This document shows positions 42,147 through 48,559 of a stretch of DNA of 48,559 nt, piece after piece. The position numbers were made by a program, and so were the translations under genes. The stretch lies in the NCBI GenBank assembly GCA_013112585.1, contig JABFGH010000033.1, positions 1 through 48,559 of the forward strand, given 5' to 3'. The notes under the pieces are model-generated. The model ran no database searches, had not been told where the DNA came from, and worked only from the letters and a program-made list of their open reading frames with translations. The DNA comes from Ignavibacteriota bacterium (GTDB lineage Bacteria; Bacteroidota; Ignavibacteria; Ignavibacteriales; Melioribacteraceae). The stretch's first letter is position 1. Each line of letters opens with the position of its first letter.

Positions 42147-42458
42147 TTATTGCTCCCCTCTAATTTTATTAAAAACTTTATTTATCTCATCAATGGAACT
42201 ATCATTTGATGAGTGCTTGTGTTTTTTTACTATAGATTCAATTCCCTTGCTGTAGGTTTTAAATTTAGGATTTAGCTTAATTGTATTTGATTTTATGAAC
42301 TGAATCAATTCTAGGTGAGGAACTTTTCTTCGTTTTCCTAATTCTATGACACCAATCTTACCGGTCTCTATTAAATTTATAAGTGCAACTTTTCGAATTG
42401 TTAATTCTTTTGCTGCTGCAGAGATTGAATATAGTTTTAGTTCATTATTTTCTTCCAT
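42147..42458 (-). CDS. Excisionase-like helix-turn-helix protein
   Basis: 103 residues. YSISAAAKELTIRKVALINLIETGKIGVIELGKRRKVPHLELIQFI is a MerR/excisionase-type winged helix. A basic tail (VKKHKHSS) follows. The stop codon TAA is immediately followed by the integrase ATG, so the two are translated together. It is the likely Xis or directionality factor of the element. A hairpin lies 22 bases before its start. Confidence 0.8.
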   Translation of the reverse strand: MEENNELKLYSISAAAKELTIRKVALINLIETGKIGVIELGKRRKVPHLELIQFIKSNTIKLNPKFKTYSKGIESIVKKHKHSSNDSSIDEINKVFNKIRGEQ

Positions 42459-42480
42459 TTGTTAACTCGTTATAAAATAT

Positions 42481-42504
42481 GGGAAGTGGATTTTCACCCT
42501 TCCC
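42481..42504 (-). promoter_or_regulatory. Leader hairpin before the excisionase gene
   Basis: GGGAAG / CTTCCC inverted repeat with a 12-base loop, 22 bases before the excisionase start on the minus strand. It is one of several hairpins placed this way in the element. Confidence 0.5.
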
Positions 42505-42618
42505 GTTAGTTCTTGATTGAGCATTAGCCCAACTCTTTCTTTTATTGATCATTTTATTACCATTATTTATTTTTATTGTGATAATCTTCTGTTACTTATT
42601 TCTTATACCAAATAAATA

Positions 42619-42641
42619 CCCCACACCGATTTGCTGCAGGG
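42619..42641 (-). repeat. 23-nt intergenic hairpin, G-U-paired variant
   Basis: The minus strand reads CCCTGCA..9..TGTGGGG. Two of the seven pairs are G-U on the minus strand but would be A-C mismatches on the plus strand, so the structure is kept only in minus-strand RNA. It lies 7 bases after the radical SAM pseudogene and has the same 23-nt size as the hairpins at 43645 and 44349. Confidence 0.6.
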
Positions 42642-42648
42642 TGAGTGA

Positions 42649-43617
42649 TTATTTTAAATATCCCCAATCAACATTGTTAATCATTGAATATCCCATTTCT
42701 ACTTTATCAATTGAAATTGATTCTAATCCAGTGACGGGGTGAATTGCCCAGTTTATGAACTTGTCACCTCTTTTTCTGGATTTGGGCATTAAGAGGTTAA
42801 CACTAGATGCAGGCTCAACGGCCTCACCGCTATTGATAATTAATTCTGTAATGCGCTGATTGGTTTTCAATTTTGTTCTTGCCAGGTCATCAATTGCAGA
42901 AATGTTTTCAAATTGAGCCCAGTCATAATAATTTAAAGATTTATTTTTGAAAGCCTTTGCGCCGGCAATAATTTAAATATCCTTAAGTGTTTTCACATCT
43001 TTATCATTACCATAAAATGGCATTGCCATCACTCTAACAAAAATATCTTTATTACTAAGTTGAGTAATTGCGTTTAGTCTTTTTGTAATAGAACTTGTGT
43101 AAGCTTCATACTTTCTAGAAATAATCTCGTCATGATGGATAAAACTAAATTCTACCTGCACCATCCCCCTCATGTTTTTCAACTGATCAATGTATGGTGT
43201 CACATTATGATTCTTTGTTAAGATGTGCAGCATCCACTTGTTGTCTTCATGCCATTCAGTTTGGAAGACATCAAGTAATTCTGCAATTAAACCTCTTCCA
43301 AGATTTTTCTTCATATAATTAATTACTTTTGGTTGGAAGATCTCAGTTGTAACACCAAACTGAACTCTTTTAAGATGCTGAGGAAGATTAGAATATTTAT
43401 TCAACTCCTTTTTCAGCAGGTCTACTATATTCTCTTTTATTTGAACTTTTTCAAAAAAGTCTTTCCGGGTAGATTTTATTACGAGTCCAGGTACAAAGCA
43501 ATATTTGTACTGCATTTGGCAACCGATAAAAGGATTGAGTGTAAATGGATAATCAAATATCCCAACCTTTTTCTGAGGACTTAAAGCATACGTTGATTTT
43601 TTATTTATTGAAATCAT
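42649..43617 (-). pseudogene. SPL-like radical SAM gene, decayed
   Basis: One reading frame of 323 codons from ATG 43617 (GAGGAG upstream), interrupted by a single TAA at 42973-42975. The frame then continues as IIAGAKAFKNKSLNYYDWAQ, ENISAIDDLARTKLKTNQRI and on to 42649. The N-terminal part, TLNPFIGCQMQYKYCFVP, corresponds to the CxxxCxxC cluster motif of SPL-family radical SAM proteins, but the middle Cys is Tyr. Both defects could come from single transitions. The gene is therefore probably inactive. The intact relative would bind a 4Fe-4S cluster and S-adenosylmethionine. Confidence 0.75.
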
Positions 43618-43644
43618 TATTTTCTCCTCTAAATTTTATATTTC

Positions 43645-43667
43645 CCCCGCGCTTTCCATACGCGGGG
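43645..43667 (-). repeat. 23-nt leader hairpin before the radical SAM gene
   Basis: Perfect stem CCCCGCG / CGCGGGG with a 9-base loop, 27 bases before the ATG at 43617. On the plus strand it is followed by ATTTTTATG, so antisense termination is also possible. Confidence 0.65.
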
Positions 43668-43707
43668 ATTTTTATGAAAAATAAAAAACAACAAAAGACT
43701 GAAGCAT

Positions 43708-44322
43708 TTACGGCTGCTTCGTGCCGTTTAAGTTTTTAAGTTGCTGAATAACCGTACGTTCCATCTTATGGATTATTTGATCCACCGCTAGATAGATTTC
43801 ACCATAAGTATTAGCTACAATTTTAGTTTCGAAATAAAATGTTAGCGGTGATGCTGGTCTCATTCGAAACCCATCAGGCATTAAATGCATATCGTAATTG
43901 TTTTTTCCGTATGGGTGAGCAACTATTTTTAGTGTCGGACAGTTTAAGATATATTCCTTCGCAGCTGTCATATAATCGATATCAATAATGCCGGCAGCCA
44001 CATCCGGTGGATCAAAGTATTTCAGCCTAACCCGGGATTTGGTATCTGATAAGGCTTTTGTTAAAAAGTAATAATTATCATGTCTAAGTAACATTTGATT
44101 ACCATTACTGCCGGGGACAACTTCTGCTGATACAAATTCATAATTACTTGTTTTTAATTCAGCAATAGGAATTGTATAACCTAAGTCCCTCGAAAGCACA
44201 TAATGATTTCCTATTTTCGTCAGCTCAACACCATTACAATTCAACATCCAGTGACTTTCAGATACGTTCCAAGATTTAGTAAATGAGGAGTTTATGGTTT
44301 TCACTTGTTTTGTTTTTTTCAT
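43708..44322 (-). CDS. Accessory-element protein, paralogue A of an unrecognised family
   Basis: 204 residues, no signal peptide or membrane segment. Shared with the 185-residue neighbour: L.C.GV.L near the start, VLSR.LG, KYFD.P, an A.EY(I/V).N motif, PYG, and FYFET.I...TY(G/A)EI...VD.II near the C-terminus. It has an extra Lys-rich N-terminus. It appears to be a tandem duplicate restricted to this element in the window. Function unknown; no catalytic signature seen. Confidence 0.7.
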   Translation of the reverse strand: MKKTKQVKTINSSFTKSWNVSESHWMLNCNGVELTKIGNHYVLSRDLGYTIPIAELKTSNYEFVSAEVVPGSNGNQMLLRHDNYYFLTKALSDTKSRVRLKYFDPPDVAAGIIDIDYMTAAKEYILNCPTLKIVAHPYGKNNYDMHLMPDGFRMRPASPLTFYFETKIVANTYGEIYLAVDQIIHKMERTVIQQLKNLNGTKQP

Positions 44323-44348
44323 AAGATTCCCAAAAAAGTTTTAGAATT

Positions 44349-44371
44349 CCCTGCACCAGTAAAGTGCAGGG
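44349..44371 (-). repeat. 23-nt leader hairpin before paralogue A
   Basis: Perfect 8-bp stem CCCTGCAC / GTGCAGGG with a 7-base loop. It lies 10 bases after the stop of paralogue B and 26 bases before the start of paralogue A. Confidence 0.7.
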
Positions 44372-44381
44372 TTTAATTAGA

Positions 44382-44939
44382 TTATTTAATGGCATTAGCA
44401 TCAATGTCATTTATTATTTCATCAACTTTGATCAGAATTTCGGCATATGTGTCACCAGTAATTTCTGTTTCAAAGTAAAATGAAGTTGGTAATGGCTCCC
44501 GTGTAATTATCCCGCCTGGAGCGAGCCTCAATTCCGGATCTTCTACTCCGTATGGATTTGTTAATACATTTAACCCAAGAGAGTTGACCACGTATTCTTG
44601 TGCATCAAAACAATGATCTTCTAGCTCATTTCCATAAAGTTTAATGGGGGCATCAAAATATTTTACAAGTACAAATGCTTTATCATTTGATGCAGCATGC
44701 ACTATACTATAGTAGTGTTTTTGATAATTCATGTCAGTGTTTGTAACGTCCGTTATTGTGTTTTCCGCTGACATAAAGGGGATACCAATTGAGAACAATT
44801 CGGCGGTTGTAATATCCCCGCCAAGTCCTCGCGATAATACCGGCATAACGCCGGTGAGGGTATTCAAAACTACTCCTTTACAGAGTAATTGTTTTTTCCC
44901 CTCATAAGCATCATGTCGGAATTCAAGATTTATTTTCAT
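44382..44939 (-). CDS. Accessory-element protein, paralogue B of an unrecognised family
   Basis: 185 residues with an AAGGAG before the ATG. It shares with paralogue A the motifs LLCKGVVLN, VLSRGLGG, VKYFDAP, AQEYVVNS, NPYG and TSFYFETEI..DTYAEI..KVDEIIND. The spacing of these blocks is nearly the same in both. It could be a structural or surface protein of the element, but nothing in the sequence proves a role. A dense hairpin cluster lies upstream (44971-45128). Confidence 0.7.
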   Translation of the reverse strand: MKINLEFRHDAYEGKKQLLCKGVVLNTLTGVMPVLSRGLGGDITTAELFSIGIPFMSAENTITDVTNTDMNYQKHYYSIVHAASNDKAFVLVKYFDAPIKLYGNELEDHCFDAQEYVVNSLGLNVLTNPYGVEDPELRLAPGGIITREPLPTSFYFETEITGDTYAEILIKVDEIINDIDANAIK

Positions 44940-44970
44940 AAATACTCCTTTTTTATTTTATAATTTATCT

Positions 44971-45128
44971 AGTGGTCTGAGAATCTCAGATCCACTCAGT
45001 CAAAATTTCAAAGAACGATTTTGTGTCGTTCGAATTATTTAACATTTTCGAAAATGTGAAAACAATCTAATTTGTTTAGAGGCTAATTCGGATTAGCAGT
45101 TGGCTAATTCTCAAACTTTCGAATTAGC
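44971..45128. repeat. Cluster of five consecutive hairpins
   Basis: AGTGGTCTGAGA / TCTCAGATCCACT (44971-44996, one bulge), GAACGA / TCGTTC (45013-45031), the perfect palindrome ACATTTTCGAAAATGT (45042-45057), GCTAAT-TCGG-ATTAGC (45082-45097) and GCTAATTC / GAATTAGC (45103-45128). They fill most of the 253-base gap between the 606-residue-class gene and paralogue B. This may be a leader RNA, a replication or transfer site, or a protein-binding array. Confidence 0.75.
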
Positions 45129-45192
45129 AGTATTGAATTGATTTTTAGGATTGGGAATGTCGGTGTCGAGTGTGCTGGTTTACGATGAATAA

Positions 45193-46908
45193 TTAATCAT
45201 ACTTTTCTTGAGATTCAGATAAGTCCATAAAAAATGTTTCATCAATAATTTGATTAAACTTAATTTCAAATTTGAATTTTTCAACATTCATTAATTTTAC
45301 CCTATCATATTCATCTTTAACATGATTTAAAGTAAAGTTACTGAATGCTTCTTTAAATGGGGAAGCGGCAAATGAAGATTTCTTTAAATAATTTTTTTGC
45401 CCTCTCCAAGCACCGGATTTTTGGGCGTTTTCTAATTCTTTTTTGTAGTCATCACCCTGGTATTTCAAAACTGCCCTTTGAAGTTTTGTGCCGTCTATTG
45501 ACTCTCCATTAAAAAGCTCATGGTATCTAATGATTATTGCTAAATATGTGAAAGCATTACTGTCCTTGGAAAGTTGAAATGCATCGTTATAGAATACGCT
45601 CCAATTACTTTTACCTGTATCGACAAATTTCCAGACAACTTTCTGCACCTGTGCAATATTCTTTTCGTCACTCAAGGAACTATTTTTATTTATTCGTTTG
45701 ATTTCCTGTTGTATGATTAACCAAAAAATGGGATTTGTTAGATCTTCGATTTTTAGTCTGGAAAATTTTTCTATAATGTTATCTAAATCTTCTAAATTCT
45801 GAAGGTCCCGGAGAAGTTTCTTAAACCCATTCGAATCGATAATTGAATAAAGATTTCTTACTTCTTTCTTAACAATTTTTCCATGCTCTATTAATAATGC
45901 AATAAATAGTTTCGTAATTAAAGATTTGATTTCAGCATTATCCGGGATTGAAAAAGAGCGGTAGAATTGTAAGTAAAAATCTAGATCAATCTTTAATCCC
46001 TGAATAGCAATTTTATTTCTACTAATTTCTAGCGGTCTAATTTTTTTACTGAACAAATCTAACTGTTCATCATTTAATGAATCTATATGGGCGAACATAA
46101 TTTTACTACTATCAGGATTAAATTCCTTTACACCTTTACGAAGATCATAGCTAACAATATCATGCCCGTACATATAATGGTAAATCGATTTTTTGGCTAC
46201 TAAAAAATCTTCACCATGAAAGTAGCCTTTATTAATACTATTATCTTCCCTAATCGTATTTAGTTCATTAATATAGTTTTCATTAAAATTATTTATGAAA
46301 CGAGGGTGTTTGTAACTGTACTCCTCATACGTAACCGTTTCAGATTTTTTTAAATGCTTTTTTAGTTCCTTGTTAACTGCAGAATATTCAGTATTTGAAA
46401 ATTTAGTATTAGTTTGTGATGTCCATCTTTTTACTTTACTATAGTCTTCTAATAGAGATATATTATTAAATTGCCGGCATTCGTTTCCTATGGTTTTCAC
46501 AAATGGCAGATAACACAAATAAGATTTATCAGTATCAAGCTCATTAGTAGAATGCAATATCTTTCCCTTGTGAATCAAGTCTTCAATTTGAAGTTTCTTT
46601 GACGCCTGAATTTTCTGTAGTTCATCTTCTACTAAAAACTTATCATAAATATCAAAGACAAATACTTCATTTTCATCAACATACTTTTTATAACTCATAT
46701 CAAAATTCTTTAATATTCTTATTGATGTTTTTTGAAAAATTGATTCTTTGATTACTATGCAAATAGATTTTAGTTCTTTGAAATCTTTTTCATTGAGAGT
46801 TGATAACAAATTAGAAATCTCGACTAATCTGGAGAGGATAATACTTTTTTGCCTTAGAGTTTTATCTTCCGAATGTTTATTTGAAGTTATTTCTGCTAAA
46901 AGTATCAT
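45193..46908 (-). CDS. Large, mostly helical protein of unknown family
   Basis: About 571 residues from ATG 46908 (MILLAEITSNKHSED). A GTG-started extension to 47013 would overlap the divergent gene and is rejected. No signal peptide. It is largely alpha-helical and rich in Lys, Ile and Asn, with very low GC. Short basic/aromatic stretches such as GAWRGQKNYLKKSSFAASPF lie near the C-terminus. No nuclease, ATPase or other motif is recognised. It diverges from the gene at 46947 with only 38 bases between the start codons and no Shine-Dalgarno sequence on either side. The composition suggests recent acquisition. Confidence 0.65.
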   Translation of the reverse strand: MILLAEITSNKHSEDKTLRQKSIILSRLVEISNLLSTLNEKDFKELKSICIVIKESIFQKTSIRILKNFDMSYKKYVDENEVFVFDIYDKFLVEDELQKIQASKKLQIEDLIHKGKILHSTNELDTDKSYLCYLPFVKTIGNECRQFNNISLLEDYSKVKRWTSQTNTKFSNTEYSAVNKELKKHLKKSETVTYEEYSYKHPRFINNFNENYINELNTIREDNSINKGYFHGEDFLVAKKSIYHYMYGHDIVSYDLRKGVKEFNPDSSKIMFAHIDSLNDEQLDLFSKKIRPLEISRNKIAIQGLKIDLDFYLQFYRSFSIPDNAEIKSLITKLFIALLIEHGKIVKKEVRNLYSIIDSNGFKKLLRDLQNLEDLDNIIEKFSRLKIEDLTNPIFWLIIQQEIKRINKNSSLSDEKNIAQVQKVVWKFVDTGKSNWSVFYNDAFQLSKDSNAFTYLAIIIRYHELFNGESIDGTKLQRAVLKYQGDDYKKELENAQKSGAWRGQKNYLKKSSFAASPFKEAFSNFTLNHVKDEYDRVKLMNVEKFKFEIKFNQIIDETFFMDLSESQEKYD

Positions 46909-46946
46909 AAATATTTGGTATCTTGAAAAAAACAATATTACAATAT

Positions 46947-47756
46947 ATGAAAATTGCAGCAGTATATATCGGTGAACAAATAACCCATATCTCCGTGACG
47001 GATTCGTCCCCACACAATAACTCAGGATTTCTCTCTGTAAATAGTATATTTTTATTTAAGGAGCCTAGATATTTTGCTGATAGACTTAAAGATCTACTAG
47101 AAAGTAAATCAATATTTGAACGAAATAGTTTTGATTTGTTAGTATTTTGTTTAAACGACTCTTTTGATAAAAATTCAAATAAACTAATTCATAATGAAGA
47201 CCTTGATTATTTATCATATTCAAGCAGCTTCGACGGATTTGACTTTAATAGCAACTTTAACGAGTTTTTAAAAAGTGACGGGCAAATAAAATTATTAAGC
47301 TACTTTGAAGTTTTTTCAAATTGTGATTTAAATTTTTATAATAGTAAGCCGACTATAGAGCCATCGGCTGTACTGCTATTATATAAGGATTATCAATGTG
47401 GTTTTATCTCGGAAGATGGTTCAACTGAAATATTTGATCTTGATTTGGAAAACAATAAATCGCTGTCAGATTATTTAGGTGATGAAGCAATATTTAATAT
47501 CGTAAATGAGCCTGTAAATAAAATAACTTATGAATACACCGAAAGAATTAAATATGTTCTTGGAAAACTAATATTAAAAGCACACTCAAAAGAATATGTT
47601 TTCAGAAAAATAAAAATAATTGTTGATGGAATAGGCATCATAAATCAAAATAAAATTGAATTAAGAGATTTTGAGATAGAAAGTATCCAACCTTTTTTCA
47701 CAAGGGCAATGTTTGGCATAAGCAATGTGCTTTCAGTTCCCATCATTGTAATATAA
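46947..47756 (+). CDS. Unknown protein, possibly a degenerate ROK/ASKHA fold
   Basis: 269 residues from ATG 46947 (a TTG at 46923 is less likely). The order of segments resembles ROK-family sugar kinases and repressors. There is an N-terminal strand pair (IAAVYIGEQITHISVT), a strand FDLLVFCLNDSF, then PSAVLLLYKDYQCGFISEDG where ROK proteins have their second phosphate-loop strand. Near the end come KIKIIVDGIGI and LSVPIIVI. The DxGxT phosphate loop and the ROK zinc motif are absent, so enzymatic kinase activity is unlikely. The fold call is inference only. It is divergently paired with the large helical protein. Confidence 0.6.
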   Translation: MKIAAVYIGEQITHISVTDSSPHNNSGFLSVNSIFLFKEPRYFADRLKDLLESKSIFERNSFDLLVFCLNDSFDKNSNKLIHNEDLDYLSYSSSFDGFDFNSNFNEFLKSDGQIKLLSYFEVFSNCDLNFYNSKPTIEPSAVLLLYKDYQCGFISEDGSTEIFDLDLENNKSLSDYLGDEAIFNIVNEPVNKITYEYTERIKYVLGKLILKAHSKEYVFRKIKIIVDGIGIINQNKIELRDFEIESIQPFFTRAMFGISNVLSVPIIVI

Positions 47757-47819
47757 TATTTAGTAATTATTGGTATAAGAGACTTAGACATCTATTTTTA
47801 ATTAACTATGAGGTTTCTT

Positions 47820-48548
47820 ATGTCACTAACACTCGGCTGCGATCCGGAACTAATCTGCCGGATCAACGGACAATTTACATCAGCAAGTAATTATTTCAAA
47901 TCAAACTCATCAATGGGATTAGACGGCAACAATTCAGTAGCTGAACTGCGTCCCGGTTATTCAGAATCACCAATTGATCTAACTTCTAAAATTAGAACAG
48001 TACTTGAATACGGACACGAATGCAACGAGGAGTTGGAGTTCTACTCCGGTCATTATGTTGACGGTTATCCTATCGGCGGACATATACACGTAGCCGCCAA
48101 ACCAACTTCTGAACTGGTAGATTCATTGGATACCGTTCTTACCGCTCTATCAAATTGTATTGATGATAAAGTGCAGAGAGAAAAACGTGAACACACCGGT
48201 TACGGACAGCGCAAGCAATACCGCTGCAAGCAATACGGAATGGAATACCGCACACCGGGTAGCTGGCTGCTCTCTCCTTCTACATCACTTGTAACATTAA
48301 CTTTAACAAAACTCGTAACTGTGGGCGTTCAGGAAGACGGATTAAACTTTACCGATCTTAAAGGCAGGTCCCATAGCTGCACATTTCTACGCAATCTTAA
48401 GTCTATGCTTAAAACTATTCCGGAAGATTGCGCCGAAGGATTATCTGAGTTGGGGCTTTTGTTGAGTAGAAGCTGCATCGACTGGAATCAAAACATCCTC
48501 CCTAACTGGGGAATCGGAAATGCTGAACAAATAAGGGAGGCAGCATGA
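47820..48548 (+). CDS. Phage-type COOH-NH2 ligase (amidoligase, phiEco32-like)
   Basis: 242 residues from ATG 47820, chosen because GAGG sits 6-7 bases upstream; ATG 47808 has no such site. Family landmarks: LGCDPELICRINGQ near the N-terminus, LDGNNSVAELRPGYSESP, YPIGGHIHVAAKP and YGMEYRTPGSWLLSP. The COOH-NH2 ligase type 2 family has a glutamine-synthetase-like fold and is thought to join amino and carboxyl groups in peptide or wall modification. The gene is visibly richer in G and C than its neighbours. Its stop overlaps the next start (ATGA). Confidence 0.8.
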   Translation: MSLTLGCDPELICRINGQFTSASNYFKSNSSMGLDGNNSVAELRPGYSESPIDLTSKIRTVLEYGHECNEELEFYSGHYVDGYPIGGHIHVAAKPTSELVDSLDTVLTALSNCIDDKVQREKREHTGYGQRKQYRCKQYGMEYRTPGSWLLSPSTSLVTLTLTKLVTVGVQEDGLNFTDLKGRSHSCTFLRNLKSMLKTIPEDCAEGLSELGLLLSRSCIDWNQNILPNWGIGNAEQIREAA

Positions 48549-48559
48549 CACATTGTGAT
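48545..48559 (+). CDS. Start of a further gene, cut by the window edge
   Basis: ATG at 48545 overlaps the TGA of the amidoligase gene, with GGGAGG just upstream. It reads M-T-H-C-D and then the window ends. Too short to identify, but the coupling suggests a partner of the ligase. Confidence 0.45.

Noticed and set aside
42545-42742. 65-residue plus-strand ORF beginning MIILLPLFIFIVIIF
   Set aside because: Hydrophobic only because the leader is T-rich; it overlaps the conserved frame of the radical SAM pseudogene and a hairpin, and no ribosome-binding site is seen.
42973-42975. Programmed stop read-through in the radical SAM gene
   Set aside because: The stop is TAA, no recoding structure is evident, and the cluster motif is also damaged; decay is the simpler reading.
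46909-47013. 35-residue N-terminal extension of the large helical protein
   Set aside because: It needs a GTG start and overlaps the divergent gene; the ATG at 46908 gives a clean non-overlapping pair.

Overview
The window looks like a chromosome segment of an AT-rich member of the Ignavibacteria/Chlorobi side of the FCB group. The main reasons are four C-terminal type IX secretion (T9SS) sorting domains carrying the NYPNPFNP-type motif (one only a remnant), many Cys-anchored lipoproteins, and TPR/thioredoxin and CarboxypepD_reg/VWA (YfbK-like) proteins. No rRNA and no intact tRNA gene is visible.

Layout. 1-7.6 kb: two large T9SS-exported proteins on the minus strand, one a gingipain-like C25 protease. 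7.8-19.7 kb: a small membrane protein, a lipoprotein next to an OmpR-type response regulator/histidine kinase pair, a YfbK-like VWA protein, a beta-repeat adhesin-like protein, a small-ORF/lipoprotein pair, an orphan histidine kinase, and an outer-membrane barrel paired with a Big2-DM13 lipoprotein. 19.7-20.7 kb: a non-coding repeat block of hairpin arrays split by a MITE-like element that has a second copy at 17.74-17.89 kb. 20.7-29.4 kb: L-serine dehydratase, two T9SS-exported proteins (one a PGRP-type amidase), a TlpA-like protein, a Phd/ParE toxin-antitoxin pair and small envelope proteins. 29.4-37.1 kb: a minus-strand operon for peptidoglycan breakdown with two rare fusions (GHL10-NamZ and GHL10-Amidase_3), an NlpC/P60 lipoprotein and a GNAT acetyltransferase. 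37.4-40.1 kb: a membrane protein and a second orphan histidine kinase. 40.2-48.6 kb: accessory DNA. It starts with a truncated reading frame, a GIY-YIG gene held between two tRNA 3'-half-like segments, and a tyrosine integrase plus excisionase. It continues with a decayed SPL-like radical SAM gene, two paralogous proteins of unknown family, a divergent pair of unknowns (one with a possible ROK-like fold) and a phage-type COOH-NH2 ligase that runs into another gene at the window edge.

The most unusual signal is a set of small palindromic modules inserted into very different hosts. One lies in frame inside the T9SS sorting domains of two genes. Two other modules occur both inside a MITE-like element and inside a tRNA-like fragment, at its T-loop and at its acceptor boundary. 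This resembles the Rickettsia palindromic elements in behaviour, although the sequences are different. The second unusual signal is the tRNA-fragment/GIY-YIG/tRNA-fragment cassette at the mobile-element boundary. The third is a run of 23-nt hairpins placed at near-constant distance before gene starts within the integrative element.
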